Position numbers and translations under genes: made by a program. A model generated the notes under the pieces. It saw nothing but the letters and a program-made list of their open reading frames with translations, had not been told where the DNA came from and made no database searches. A stretch of DNA of 64,000 nt from Limosilactobacillus viscerum (GTDB taxonomy: Bacteria > Bacillota > Bacilli > Lactobacillales > Lactobacillaceae), in the NCBI RefSeq assembly GCF_947387525.1, contig NZ_CANDNW010000001.1, positions 111,813 through 175,812 of the forward strand. Reading direction: 5' to 3'. This document shows, piece after piece, positions 15,726 through 24,879 of the stretch. The stretch's first letter is position 1; every line of letters begins with the position of its first letter.

Positions 15726-17574
15726 CCCAGTCATCCTCCTCTTCATAAGGTACATATGGCAGTGAGATATAGAAGGTTGAGCCCTTCCCTTCAACACTGT
15801 CGACCCAGATTTGGCCACCGAGCATGTTAACAACTTCCTTCGAAATTGCTAGTCCCAGCCCGGTACCACCTTGTTTCCGGCTCCGGGCCTTATCAACCCG
15901 GAAGAACCGGTCGAAAATCCGCCCAAGGTCCTTACGCGGAATTCCTAGTCCCTGGTCAGAAATACTCAGGATAACGTGGTTATGCGTCTCCAACAGGCGG
16001 GTCGTAATTACCCCACCATCCGGCGAGTACTTAATCGCATTGTTCATAATATTATCAATTACCTGGGTAAACTTATCGGTATCAATTTCAACCCATAAAT
16101 CTTTATTGGTGAAATGCCTTTCGATCGTGTACTTCTTACTATCCTGATCGTTTTCCTCATCCTTTTTGATGATCATATCAAAACGGTTCAGGATGTAGTT
16201 AAATAACTCTTTAATATTCACGTATTCCAGGTTGAGCTTTGTGGTCCCGGAGTCCATCCGTGACAAGCTCAACAGGTCATTAATCATCCGGATCATCCGG
16301 TTAGTTTCATTTTGGATGACGGTCAGGAACTGGGGAGCAATCTCCTTGTCCTTCCATGCACCATCACTTAATGCTTCAACGTAACTGTGCACACTGGTCA
16401 ACGGTGTCCGCAATTCGTGGGAAACGTTGGAAACAAATTGTTTCCGTTCCCGCTCTTCCTTTTGTTGACTAGTTACATCATGAAGAACACACACCAACCC
16501 ACTGATGAAGCCAGACTCCCGCTGAATTGGGGAGAAGTACGCATTGAGGATCAGGTCATTGCCGCCGTTAGACATATCAATAATCATTTCCTGCTGGTCC
16601 GTATCAATTAACTGCCGAACCGTATAATCATGACGGATGTCTAAAACATCGATGATTGACTTACCAATTAGGTCATCTTCATGGTCAACACCTAACAGCT
16701 GGAGTGCCATGTTGTTAACGATCGTGACGTTCCCACGCCGGTCGGTCGCAATAACCCCATCAGACATGTGTGAAAGAACGCTATCCAACCGCCGTCGTTC
16801 AGAATCAGACAATTCCTGGGCTTCCTCAACCCGGACAGACAGGTTATTAATTGCGCCGGCGAGTTGTCCCAACTCATCATTGCCCATTACCTTCACTTGA
16901 CCAGAGAAGTCCCCCCGGGCAATCCGCAGAGTTTGCTTCCGCATTTCTTCAATTGGCCGGGTTATTTCCTGGGAAATAAAGACTGCTAGTACTAGTGACA
17001 ACGCAATCGTAATTAGGGCCGCGGATAGGTAAATCAGGGTAATACTGTTAATGTTTGAGTAAACCCCTTCAAGGCTCGCCCGTAAAAGTACCGCACCGAC
17101 GACGTTGTTATTGCTATCATTTAGCGGAATTACATTTACATAGTAACGGTTATGGTTAGAACTATCATAAATATTTTCAGAGTGACTCCGGTTATTTAAC
17201 AGGGTCGCCTTAACCGTACTGTCGGTTGTCTTCTGGCCAATAATGTTCCGGCTATCAGAACTACTCGTTCCCCGGATGACCCCCTTACTATCAATCACCC
17301 GAATCTCTGAAATGTTGTTGTTATTAACCTCGGACAGGATTTGCCGAATATCTTGGTTAGCCCGCTTCGTGTTTGACCGCGTTAACTGCTCACTCAACGA
17401 GTTGTCAACATACGAAGGTAATTCAATCGTTTGCTTAAAGGTGTTCAGGTTTTGGTGCTCCAATTGACGCACAAAAACCGCCCCAACGCATTCCAGCGTT
17501 AACATCAGCATTAACGCGAATACGAGGGCGATTTTTACCCGAATTGATTGATAAAATTTTAGTTTGCTATTCAC
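15703..17574 (-). CDS. walK: Sensor histidine kinase WalK (VicK)
   Basis: The 623-aa protein has TM1 (about 12-32), an extracytoplasmic sensor domain (35-176), TM2 (178-200), a HAMP domain (205-257), a PAS domain (262-370) and a HisKA domain with the phosphorylated H386 in NVSHELRTP. HATPase motifs follow (NAIKYS, SDQGLGIP, GGTGLGL). The extracytoplasmic domain shows it is the two-TM type of Bacillus rather than the short streptococcal form. It controls cell wall hydrolase genes with WalR. The start is GTG at 17574. Confidence 0.95.
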   Translation of the reverse strand: MNSKLKFYQSIRVKIALVFALMLMLTLECVGAVFVRQLEHQNLNTFKQTIELPSYVDNSLSEQLTRSNTKRANQDIRQILSEVNNNNISEIRVIDSKGVIRGTSSSDSRNIIGQKTTDSTVKATLLNNRSHSENIYDSSNHNRYYVNVIPLNDSNNNVVGAVLLRASLEGVYSNINSITLIYLSAALITIALSLVLAVFISQEITRPIEEMRKQTLRIARGDFSGQVKVMGNDELGQLAGAINNLSVRVEEAQELSDSERRRLDSVLSHMSDGVIATDRRGNVTIVNNMALQLLGVDHEDDLIGKSIIDVLDIRHDYTVRQLIDTDQQEMIIDMSNGGNDLILNAYFSPIQRESGFISGLVCVLHDVTSQQKEERERKQFVSNVSHELRTPLTSVHSYVEALSDGAWKDKEIAPQFLTVIQNETNRMIRMINDLLSLSRMDSGTTKLNLEYVNIKELFNYILNRFDMIIKKDEENDQDSKKYTIERHFTNKDLWVEIDTDKFTQVIDNIMNNAIKYSPDGGVITTRLLETHNHVILSISDQGLGIPRKDLGRIFDRFFRVDKARSRKQGGTGLGLAISKEVVNMLGGQIWVDSVEGKGSTFYISLPYVPYEEEDDWDDQKPED

Positions 17575-17587
17575 AAATGCTCAGCCT

Positions 17588-18295
17588 CTAATTTTGATCA
17601 GGATTTGCTAAATAGTAGCCAACACCACGCCGGGTAATCAGCCATTGTGGTTGGCTTGGATTATCTTCAATCTTTTCCCGTAGCCGCCGGACAGTAACAT
17701 CGACGGTCCGTACATCACCAAAGTAATCGTAACCCCAAACAGTTTGCAACAGGTGTTCACGATTAATAACTTGACCAATGTGTTGGGCCAGGTAGTGAAG
17801 TAATTCAAATTCCCGGTGAGTAAGGTTGATGTTTTCACCCCGTTTAGTTACCGTGTATGCTTCGGGGTGGATCGTAATATCGCCAACCTTAATATCAGTA
17901 TTCTTATCTTCCTCAGCTGGTGCTTTTGCTGCCGCTTCACGCCGCAGGTTAGCCTTAACCCGTGCGACTAATTCACGGTTTGAAAATGGCTTTGTCACGT
18001 AGTCATCGGCACCTAATTCGAGGCCGAGGACCTTATCTAATTCTGAATCCTTGGCAGTTACCATGATAATTGGGGTGGTGTGCTTTGCCCGTACCCGCTT
18101 GGCAACTTCCAGGCCATCAATCTTTGGCAACATTAAGTCGAGGATAATCAGGTCTGGGCTTTCTGATTCAACCTTTTCCAGGGCTTCTTCCCCGTCAAAG
18201 GCAACTACTACCTCGTAGCCTTCTTTTTCCAAGTTAAACTTGATGATATCTGAAATCGGCTTTTCATCATCCACAACTAAGATCTTTTTTGCCAT
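17588..18295 (-). CDS. walR: Response regulator WalR (VicR)
   Basis: The 235-aa OmpR/PhoB-type regulator has the phosphorylated D53 (LILDLMLP), K102 ([10 protein letters not shown] region) and a C-terminal winged helix (about 135-232) ending [11 protein letters not shown]. First gene of the leftward walRKHIJ-htrA operon. Essential regulator of wall metabolism in Firmicutes. Confidence 0.96.
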   Translation of the reverse strand: MAKKILVVDDEKPISDIIKFNLEKEGYEVVVAFDGEEALEKVESESPDLIILDLMLPKIDGLEVAKRVRAKHTTPIIMVTAKDSELDKVLGLELGADDYVTKPFSNRELVARVKANLRREAAAKAPAEEDKNTDIKVGDITIHPEAYTVTKRGENINLTHREFELLHYLAQHIGQVINREHLLQTVWGYDYFGDVRTVDVTVRRLREKIEDNPSQPQWLITRRGVGYYLANPDQN

Positions 18296-18397
18296 ATCAA
18301 TAATCCCTCCAATGGGTGTTAATGACCATATATTTAATACTTTAAATAGCTAATACAATTATAGCACAGCTACCTATAATTTTTTTAGCACGAAGCG

Positions 18398-18426
18398 TTG
18401 ACAAGTCCGCCTAACGATGTTAAATT
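18398..18426 (+). promoter_or_regulatory. Promoter of the first tRNA-Lys gene
   Basis: TTGACA (18398-18403), a 17-nt spacer and TAAATT (18421-18426) lie 25 nt before the tRNA gene. Confidence 0.65.
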
Positions 18427-18451
18427 ATTAAAGTACCTTGTTAAAGGTTAT

Positions 18452-18524
18452 GGGCAGTTAGCTCAGCTGGCAGAGCAACGGACTCTTAATCCGTGGGTCC
18501 AGGGTTCGATCCCCTGACTGCCCA
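18452..18524 (+). tRNA. tRNA-Lys (anticodon CTT)
   Basis: The 73-nt gene folds with acceptor GGGCAGT/ACTGCCC, a D-arm GCTCAGCTGGCAGAGC, an anticodon stem CGGACTCTTAATCCG with CTT in the loop, and a T-arm with GGTTCGATCC. CCA is not encoded. An identical copy lies at 21223-21295. Confidence 0.97.
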
Positions 18525-18537
18525 TCAGAGGTTTACA

Positions 18538-18569
18538 GAGACTGAGATTTTTTCTCAGTCTCTTTTTTT
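18538..18569 (+). terminator. Terminator after the first tRNA-Lys
   Basis: GAGACTGAG and CTCAGTCTC form a 9-bp stem followed by seven T residues. Confidence 0.85.
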
Positions 18570-18593
18570 GGTTAATTTGAAAGGAGCTTCACC

Positions 18594-19052
18594 ATGGCAA
18601 AGAAAGAAGCACTTACTGAAATCCAGATTACCCTTAACGTGATTGGTGGCAAGTGGAAGCCATTGATCCTTCATTACTTGGAAAAAACGGGTACTAAACG
18701 GTATAGCGAAATTTTACGCTACCTTGATACGGCACCTAAGAAGACGTTAACTGCCCAACTTCGTGAGTTGGAAGCAGATGATATCATTAAGCGGACCGTC
18801 ATCCCCACCGTTCCTGTCCAGGTTGAATACAGTATTACTAACCATGGGCGGTCACTATTCCCCATCCTGGATATAATGTGTGCTTGGGGCTACCTCAACG
18901 AAGGTGGCTACAACATCAAACACCCTACCTGTGAGTACAATGACCATACCCGGCAGATCAAGGAAAAGCGGCTCCATGACCTCTATGACCAATTTGAAGC
19001 AGACCATGTTGGTGACTGGCTCCCTAACGATAACCAGAGCACCTCAAAGTAA
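18594..19052 (+). CDS. HxlR-family transcriptional regulator
   Basis: The 152-aa winged-helix protein shows NVIGGKWKPLILHYL (about residues 16-30), KTLTAQLRELEADDIIKRT and VEYSITNHGRSL, all typical of HxlR. The N-terminal Cys used by redox-sensing HxlR members is absent; Cys occurs only in the C-terminal half (IMCAWG, HPTCEY). Two aldo/keto reductase genes follow, so aldehyde or electrophile control is plausible. It starts at ATG with AAAGGAG 8 nt upstream. Confidence 0.85.
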   Translation: MAKKEALTEIQITLNVIGGKWKPLILHYLEKTGTKRYSEILRYLDTAPKKTLTAQLRELEADDIIKRTVIPTVPVQVEYSITNHGRSLFPILDIMCAWGYLNEGGYNIKHPTCEYNDHTRQIKEKRLHDLYDQFEADHVGDWLPNDNQSTSK

Positions 19053-19070
19053 CCTAGTAAAAATAAAGTG

Positions 19071-19146
19071 CCGTCTTGTCGGTTCATCACTTGTTTACTA
19101 CCATAAAAGTAGCTTAACAAGTATTGACTGAAAGGACGGTTTTTTA
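19071..19146 (+). terminator. Long hairpin overlapping the RBS of the next gene
   Basis: CCGTC (19071-19075) pairs with GACGG (19135-19139), and the inner ACTTGTT/AACAAGT and CTAC/GTAG stems extend it to an almost continuous 69-nt hairpin followed by six T residues. It ends the hxlR message, but its 3' arm also contains AAAGGACGG, the only RBS of the gene at 19150. It may therefore be an attenuator or a translational lock. Confidence 0.6.
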
Positions 19147-19149
19147 TTT

Positions 19150-20103
19150 ATGAAACAAATTAACTTAGGCTCGACCAGTCTGAAGATTCCCGCAATGGGA
19201 CTAGGAATTATGCGGATGGAGGCCAAGACACCTGAAGAAGCAGCAAAGGCAATCGACACTGCTTACGACAACGGGATTAACTATATTGACTCGGCAGATA
19301 TCTATGGCCAAGGCAAGTCTGAAGAGGTCTTTGGTAAGGCACTCAAACTTGCAAAGGTTAACCGGGAAGACCTCTTTATCCAATCTAAGGTTGGGATCAT
19401 CGTTGACCCCGCCCGTAGTCACGGTAGCTTTGTTTTCGGTAGCCGGTACGAATTTACGAAGCAACATATTCTCGATGCAGTTGATGGGGTACTGAAGCGC
19501 ATGGATATCGACTACCTGGATGCCGTTTTACTCCACCGTCCTGACCCACTAATGGACCTTGAGGGAATTAAGGAAGCATTCGACATCCTGCAAGCAAGTG
19601 GGAAAGTCCGCTTCTTTGGTGTCTCCAACTTTAACCCGCAACAATTCCAAATGGTTCAAGATAGCATTACCCAACGGTTAATGTTCAACCAGCTTCAATT
19701 CGGTTTAATGCACACCGGAATGGTGGACTTTGGAATCAATACTAACATCAGTAATGCTGACGGCACGGACCATGATGGCGGCTTACTCGACTTCTGCCGG
19801 CGCAAGCACGTTACTATCCAGGCATGGTCCCCATTCCAATACGGCAACTTCGAAGGGACCTTTATTAACAACCCTGATTATCCAGAATTAAATAAGGAAC
19901 TGGAGAAGTTAGCGGATAAGTATGGTGTTGGTAAGAATGCCATTGCTGCTGCGTGGATTCTTAAGCACCCGGCCCAAATCCAAATGATCATGGGGACAAT
20001 GACTCCTGCCCATATTGCTGACAGTGCTAAGGGTGCCAATGTTGACCTCACTAATCAGGAATGGTACGACCTCTACCTGGCTGCCGGTCACAAGCTGCCT
20101 TAA
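19150..20103 (+). CDS. Aldo/keto reductase (YdhF-type)
   Basis: The 317-aa TIM-barrel oxidoreductase carries the catalytic set in order: Asp and Tyr in IDSADIYGQGKSE, Lys in QSKVGI, and His in LLHRPDPLMD. The C-terminal IMGTMTPAHI region binds NADPH. It likely reduces aldehydes or ketones. Co-directional with hxlR, and 15 nt upstream of a second reductase with RBS AAAAGGAGG. Confidence 0.85.
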   Translation: MKQINLGSTSLKIPAMGLGIMRMEAKTPEEAAKAIDTAYDNGINYIDSADIYGQGKSEEVFGKALKLAKVNREDLFIQSKVGIIVDPARSHGSFVFGSRYEFTKQHILDAVDGVLKRMDIDYLDAVLLHRPDPLMDLEGIKEAFDILQASGKVRFFGVSNFNPQQFQMVQDSITQRLMFNQLQFGLMHTGMVDFGINTNISNADGTDHDGGLLDFCRRKHVTIQAWSPFQYGNFEGTFINNPDYPELNKELEKLADKYGVGKNAIAAAWILKHPAQIQMIMGTMTPAHIADSAKGANVDLTNQEWYDLYLAAGHKLP

Positions 20104-20118
20104 AAGGAGGATTACTTA

Positions 20119-21108
20119 ATGTATCAAGCAAACCCAAACCGCTATCAACAAATGCGTTACAACCGGGTCGGAAATAGCGGCCTTAAGCTTTCCGCAATCG
20201 GTCTCGGCTTCTGGCACAATTTCGGTAGTGTTGACCCTTACGAAAATCAAAAGGCAATCGTCCACCAGGCTTTCGACCTTGGAATTACCTACTATGACCT
20301 CGCTAATAACTACGGTCCTGTTCCGGGAAGTGCCGAGGAAAACTTTGGCCGGATTATGGCCACTGATATGAAGCCTTACCGCGATGAAATGATCATTACC
20401 AGTAAGGCCGGCTATGAAATGTGGGATGGCCCTTACGGCAACTGGGGTTCACGTAAGAGCATTATCGCAAGTACCAACCAGAGTCTTAAACGGTTAGGAT
20501 TAGACTATGTTGATATTTTTTACTCCCACCGTCCTGATCCCGAAACACCAATTGAGGAAACGGCAGAAGCCCTTGACCAGCTAGTTCGGGAAGGGAAGGC
20601 CCTTTATATTGGCATTTCCAACTATGATGGCAAACAAACGGCGGCGATTACGAAGATCTTTAAGGACCTCCACACCCCGTTCATCATTCACCAACCACGG
20701 TACAATATGTTCGACCGCCATATTGAAGGTGACCTTCTTCCGGTCTTGAAAGAAGAGGGCAAGGCTGCTGTCTGCTTCAGTCCACTTGCCCAGGGTCTGT
20801 TGACTGACCGTTACCTCAACGGGATTCCTGCAGACTCACGGGCCGCTAAATCCACCAGCCCCTTCCTTCATGAAGACCAGGTTGGCGCAACCATCGATAA
20901 GGTTCGGCAATTAACCGCCATCGCCCAACAACGGGGCCAGTCGTTGGCAGAGATGGCAATTGCCTGGAATTTACGGGAGCCAGAGATTGCCTGTGTTCTT
21001 GTTGGCGCTAGCCGTCCTAGTCAGTTAGTCGACAATGTTAAGGCACTTAACAACCTAAGTTTCAGTGGTGATGAATTAGCGGCAATTGATCAAATTATGA
21101 ATAGTTAG
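20119..21108 (+). CDS. Aldo/keto reductase (YghZ-type)
   Basis: The 329-aa protein begins with MRYNRVGNSGLKLSAIGLG after a short extension. It has YDLANNYGPVPGSAEENFG, TSKAGYEMWDGPYGNWGSRK and SHRPDPETPIEE, features of the YghZ/AKR14 group that reduces L-glyceraldehyde-3-phosphate and methylglyoxal. The second gene after hxlR; both reductases probably form one transcript. No terminator separates it clearly from the tRNA promoter region downstream. Confidence 0.85.
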   Translation: MYQANPNRYQQMRYNRVGNSGLKLSAIGLGFWHNFGSVDPYENQKAIVHQAFDLGITYYDLANNYGPVPGSAEENFGRIMATDMKPYRDEMIITSKAGYEMWDGPYGNWGSRKSIIASTNQSLKRLGLDYVDIFYSHRPDPETPIEETAEALDQLVREGKALYIGISNYDGKQTAAITKIFKDLHTPFIIHQPRYNMFDRHIEGDLLPVLKEEGKAAVCFSPLAQGLLTDRYLNGIPADSRAAKSTSPFLHEDQVGATIDKVRQLTAIAQQRGQSLAEMAIAWNLREPEIACVLVGASRPSQLVDNVKALNNLSFSGDELAAIDQIMNS

Positions 21109-21222
21109 TATTCAATATCGGCAACCCACCATCGATTTTTCACCTTTTTCAAGAAAATTTTAAAAAAGGCTTGTCAAATTTAAGAAAAATTGATATTATA
21201 ATTTGTGTTGTCGATATGACAT

Positions 21223-21295
21223 GGGCAGTTAGCTCAGCTGGCAGAGCAACGGACTCTTAATCCGTGGGTCCAGGGTTCGATCCCCTGACTGCCCA
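21223..21295 (+). tRNA. tRNA-Lys (anticodon CTT), second copy
   Basis: Identical over all 73 nt to the tRNA at 18452-18524; identity extends to 76 nt (21221-21296). A TTGTCA and a TATAAT (21197-21202) lie upstream with a long spacer of 20 nt. Confidence 0.97.
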
Positions 21296-21300
21296 TTACT

Positions 21301-21330
21301 AAAGCACTTGCGATTGCAAGTGCTTTTTTT
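21301..21330 (+). terminator. Terminator after the second tRNA-Lys
   Basis: AAAGCACTTGC and GCAAGTGCTTT form a perfect stem with a 4-nt loop and a T run. Confidence 0.9.
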
Positions 21331-21341
21331 GTTTTTAAATT

Positions 21342-21355
21342 ATTTCCCGGGAAAT
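21342..21355. promoter_or_regulatory. Noc-binding-site palindrome
   Basis: ATTTCCCGGGAAAT is an exact match to the nucleoid occlusion protein site known from B. subtilis. It lies 3 nt past the stop codon of the metB/metC ORF. Exact copies are at 26672-26685 and 52124-52137. Confidence 0.65.
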
Positions 21356-21358
21356 TAC

Positions 21359-23641
21359 TTATTCACCATCAAGCGCCTGCTTTAAGTCATTAATAATATC
21401 CCGTGGATTCTCCAAGCCAACCGAAATCCGCAGCAACTTTGGTGTTATTCCGAGCCGTTCCCGTTGTTTTAACTCCACGTCGGCGTGTGTTTGGTAAAAG
21501 GGAATGGTGATTAAACTTTCAATTCCACCCAGACTTTCAGCAAATGAAATGACCTTTACGTTATTTAGAATTCGCTCAACCTCCTTTTCTGTTTCAAGGT
21601 AGAAGCTAATCATCCCGCCCTTTCCTGGATAAAGGACCTTTGTTACCCGGGGATCAGCATTGAGAAATTTAACTACTTTTTGAGCATTGGCGGTGTGTTG
21701 CTTAACCCGGACCGTTAACGTCTTTAGGCTCCGTAATAGCAGCCATGAATCGAACGAATCAAGGGTATCGCCCGTCGTAATGTAGTATTCATAATATTCT
21801 TCCGCCAACTTCTGGTCCTTCACGACAACAATTCCACCGAGTAAATCATTGTGTCCTGACAAGTACTTGGTTGCTGAGTGAACCACGATATCAGCACCCT
21901 GAGTCAGTGGCCGTTGGTAAACGGGGGTGTAAAAGGTATTATCAACAGCAATCAGAATTGATGGGTTTACCTCGTGCACGGCCTTCGCAACTGCTGCAAT
22001 ATCTAATTCTTTCATCGTTGGATTTGACGGGGTCTCTAGCCAAACGATCCGCGTCTTTTCAGTAATTTTGCTTAATAGGTCCGCAATCTTTTCACCATCC
22101 CACTGGGCAAAATCAATTCCCGCATGTTCATGCAAGTAGCGGAAATAACGAAAGTCACCGCCGTATAAGTCATCTAATGAAATAAGCTGGTCACCGGTTT
22201 TAAGGATGCTTAATGCTAGTTGGATTGCGGCCATTCCTGAACTGACGGCAAAGGCTTTCGTGCCCGCTTCTAGCTTGGCCATCGTCTGCTCTAATACTCG
22301 ACGATTAGGCGTCGCAATCCGTGAATATGTATAACATTGGTGGGGGTCAAAATTTTTAGCTTCTTCCAAGGTTGAATGACGGTAGTTAGAAGAAAAGTAA
22401 AGTGGTAAGGTTACTGCCCCATTGCCATCTTCCTTATTACCAGCCTGCGCTGCAATTGTTTCAATTGAGTTTTTACACATATAAGTTCCTCCTGACTTTT
22501 TAGCGATGTCTAAGGCTTGATGGATATCTGTGATTAAATCGTTAACGTCTTCAATTCCAACTGACACCCGAATTAATCCCGGTTTGATTCCAGCTGCTAG
22601 CTGTTCTTGCGGGCTAAGCTCAGCATGACTCATCTTACTTGGCAACTCAACCAGGCTTTCTACTGCCCCAAGGCTTACTGCCAGACTAAAAATCTTTAAA
22701 TTATTAACAAAGGCAACTGGATCATAGCGGTCACTTAACTCAAATGAGAAGACGCCGCCAGCTTCACGAGCTTGCTGGTGAAGTGTATCGTATCCCGCTA
22801 AGCCTTCTATCCCTGGATAGTAGATACGATCAGCTACTTCCGTCGTCTGAAGATCAGCAATCAGCCGTTTGACATTCGCTACCTGCCGGTCTAACCGGAC
22901 TGCCAGTGTTTTAATTCCGCGCGCTAATTCATTGCTATCCTCTGGCGAAAGGATGGCGCCAAGAGCATTTTGAACAAAGTAAATCCGGTCAGCTAACTCG
23001 TGGTCGTTTACTATTACCGCCCCAGCAGAAACGTCAGAATGGCCAGAAAGGTACTTAGTTGCTGAATGAATAACAATGTCCGCACCCAGCTGTAATGGTT
23101 GCAGTAAGTAGGGGCTTAAGAACGTGTTATCAACAATTGTCAGCAAGTGGTGCTGGTGGGCAAGATTAGCAACTGCTTGAACCGGGGTAACTTGCAGCAG
23201 CGGGTTAGTAACCGGTTCAAAGTAAATTGCCTTTGTATTTGGCTTAATTGCCCGTTCAACTGCCCCAAGGTCACGGGTATCAACTGCCGTAATCTCAAGA
23301 CCCCACTGGGCGAAAAATTGATAGAGGAGGCGGAAGGTCCCACCGTAAATCTGGTTACCAACAATTAGGTGGTCGCCCGCCTTAAAGATTGCTAATGCCG
23401 CGTGGATCGCCGCCATCCCGGAGGAAAAAGCAAAGGCCCACTGCCCGCCTTCAAGTGTTGCTAACTGGTCCTCTAGCGCCTGCCGTGTGGGATTTCCAGA
23501 GCGTGAATAATCATATTTCACTTTGGCACCAATCTGCGGATAGCCAAAAGTCGTTGCCTTATAAATCGGGACGGTCACGGCACCGGTGTTGTTGTCCCCC
23601 TGGACTGGTGTATGAACTAATTTTGTATCAAATTTGGTCAT
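21359..23641 (-). CDS. Fused cystathionine gamma-synthase-like and beta-lyase-like protein
   Basis: This 760-aa ORF joins two complete Cys/Met-metabolism PLP domains. Residues 1-387 form a MetB-type enzyme with PLP lysine K196 (HSATKYLSGHSD), and 388-760 a MetC/gamma-lyase-type enzyme with K592 (HSATKYLSGHND). Each is the length of a normal separate enzyme. The junction KKSGGTYM encodes a perfect internal AGGAGG, 7 nt before the ATG at 22480 (residue 388), so the second domain can also be made alone. It seems two genes were joined by loss of the first stop codon. Both act in Cys to Met transsulfuration. A Met T-box controls the unit. Confidence 0.85.
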   Translation of the reverse strand: MTKFDTKLVHTPVQGDNNTGAVTVPIYKATTFGYPQIGAKVKYDYSRSGNPTRQALEDQLATLEGGQWAFAFSSGMAAIHAALAIFKAGDHLIVGNQIYGGTFRLLYQFFAQWGLEITAVDTRDLGAVERAIKPNTKAIYFEPVTNPLLQVTPVQAVANLAHQHHLLTIVDNTFLSPYLLQPLQLGADIVIHSATKYLSGHSDVSAGAVIVNDHELADRIYFVQNALGAILSPEDSNELARGIKTLAVRLDRQVANVKRLIADLQTTEVADRIYYPGIEGLAGYDTLHQQAREAGGVFSFELSDRYDPVAFVNNLKIFSLAVSLGAVESLVELPSKMSHAELSPQEQLAAGIKPGLIRVSVGIEDVNDLITDIHQALDIAKKSGGTYMCKNSIETIAAQAGNKEDGNGAVTLPLYFSSNYRHSTLEEAKNFDPHQCYTYSRIATPNRRVLEQTMAKLEAGTKAFAVSSGMAAIQLALSILKTGDQLISLDDLYGGDFRYFRYLHEHAGIDFAQWDGEKIADLLSKITEKTRIVWLETPSNPTMKELDIAAVAKAVHEVNPSILIAVDNTFYTPVYQRPLTQGADIVVHSATKYLSGHNDLLGGIVVVKDQKLAEEYYEYYITTGDTLDSFDSWLLLRSLKTLTVRVKQHTANAQKVVKFLNADPRVTKVLYPGKGGMISFYLETEKEVERILNNVKVISFAESLGGIESLITIPFYQTHADVELKQRERLGITPKLLRISVGLENPRDIINDLKQALDGE

Positions 23642-23654
23642 TCTCTCTTCCTCC

Positions 23655-23925
23655 TTAAATAAAAAACGCCCCTTAGCAGCATTAAACTACTAAGGGACGT
23701 CAACAACGTGGTACCACCCATTTTCACCGGAAAACCCGGCCTCAACAGCACAAACATGCCAGGGATGGTAACGGATCCTGCCGAAATAACAGCCATTCAA
23801 CCGTTATTTATTACTCCGAGCTCATCTTCAGAACAGTTGGTAACCTGCCTTCACACCATCGACAGTCACTGACGAAACCTCTTGTTCCTACTCTTCTCAT
23901 CAGCGTATTATTAAAGTATCGTTAG
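23655..23925 (-). promoter_or_regulatory. Methionine T-box riboswitch leader
   Basis: On the minus strand GGGTGGTACCACG (23706-23718) is the T-box antiterminator sequence; UGGU would pair with the tRNA ACCA end. The terminator is CGTCCCTTAG/CTAAGGGGCG (23667-23699) with six U. In stem I the 3' side reads GAAG-AUG-A (specifier 23825-23823), and an AGUA-type bulge region with AGAGTAGGAA lies on the 5' side. An AUG specifier means control by uncharged tRNA-Met, matching the downstream transsulfuration genes. Confidence 0.88.
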
Positions 23926-23942
23926 AAAATTAAATTATGGTT

Positions 23943-23970
23943 AGTATACCATCAAAGAATCACTTGTCAA
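23943..23970 (-). promoter_or_regulatory. Promoter of the T-box/met transcript
   Basis: Minus-strand TTGACA (23965-23970), a 16-nt spacer and TATACT (23943-23948) start a transcript near 23936, just ahead of the T-box stem I. Confidence 0.7.
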
Positions 23971-23980
23971 TAGTAAGTTG

Positions 23981-24862
23981 TTATTTTTTATCTTCGTTAA
24001 TTAACATCTGCCGTGCTTCTGCCAACTCACCCTTTTGCTGTGGTGTCATCGTTGGGTACGACAATGGTAACTTCTCAATTTGCTTGGTCAAAATATCGGA
24101 GACAATTAGTCGGGAGTACCACTTATCATCTGACGGAATGACATACCACGGGTTTTCCTTGCTGGCCGTCGCATTAATTGCCTTTTCATATGCTGTCTGA
24201 TATTGATCCCAGTACCGCCGTTCACGGATATCAGCAGCTGAGAACTTCCAATTCTTTTCTGGCGTATCAATCCGCGCCAAGAAGCGCTGCCGTTGCTCTT
24301 CCTTGGAAACGTGGAGGAAGAACTTCATTACCACATAGCCATTACGGGTCAAGTAATTTTCATATTCACGGATATCCTGGTAACGGTTGGCAAAGAAGTC
24401 GTCATTAACGTCTTTTAGTGAATGAATTTGTGGCAGGTTGGCGTTCAGGATAATTTCCGGGTGGACGCGGGAGACAAGCACGTCTTCATAGTAGGAACGG
24501 TTAAAGACCCCAATATTTCCCCGCAGTGGTAGTTCTCGGTTGATCCGCCAGAGGTAGTCATGACGCAATTCATTTGATGTTGGTTGTTTAAAATTAGCCA
24601 CCTTAAAGCCAACTGGGTTTACGCCAGAAAAAATATGCGTAATCATGCTATCCTTCCCCGCAGCATCCATCGCCTGGAAGACTACTAAGACACCATACTT
24701 CCGTTGGGCATACATTTTTTCCTGGGCTTCATGGATTCGTTTAACATTCTTTTTGATTTGTTTTTTAATTGCCTTTAATTCATTGCTAGAATCTTCAACA
24801 AAGGTTGGTGCTTGTTTGATCTTAAAGTTATGACCAACGTAACGGTATTGCTTGTTGTCCAT
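23981..24862 (-). CDS. ppk2: Polyphosphate kinase 2 family protein
   Basis: The 293-aa P-loop kinase has Walker A in FQAMDAAGKDSMI (about residues 62-74), GVNPVGFKVANF, the PPK2 signature NRSYYEDVLVSRVHPE and a lid region RFLARIDTPEKNWKFS. PPK2 enzymes transfer phosphate from polyphosphate to nucleotides, regenerating ATP or GTP from lower phosphates. It stands alone between the two sulfur genes and on the same strand as the met ORF. Class (I, II or III) is not resolved by eye. Confidence 0.88.
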   Translation of the reverse strand: MDNKQYRYVGHNFKIKQAPTFVEDSSNELKAIKKQIKKNVKRIHEAQEKMYAQRKYGVLVVFQAMDAAGKDSMITHIFSGVNPVGFKVANFKQPTSNELRHDYLWRINRELPLRGNIGVFNRSYYEDVLVSRVHPEIILNANLPQIHSLKDVNDDFFANRYQDIREYENYLTRNGYVVMKFFLHVSKEEQRQRFLARIDTPEKNWKFSAADIRERRYWDQYQTAYEKAINATASKENPWYVIPSDDKWYSRLIVSDILTKQIEKLPLSYPTMTPQQKGELAEARQMLINEDKK

Positions 24863-24879
24863 ATTAGTTCCTCCTTTAG

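Noticed and set aside
15726-15833. Extended walH start inside walK
   Set aside because: The N-terminal extension has no RBS and is not membrane-like; ATG 15725 has AGGAGG and leads directly into the membrane helix.
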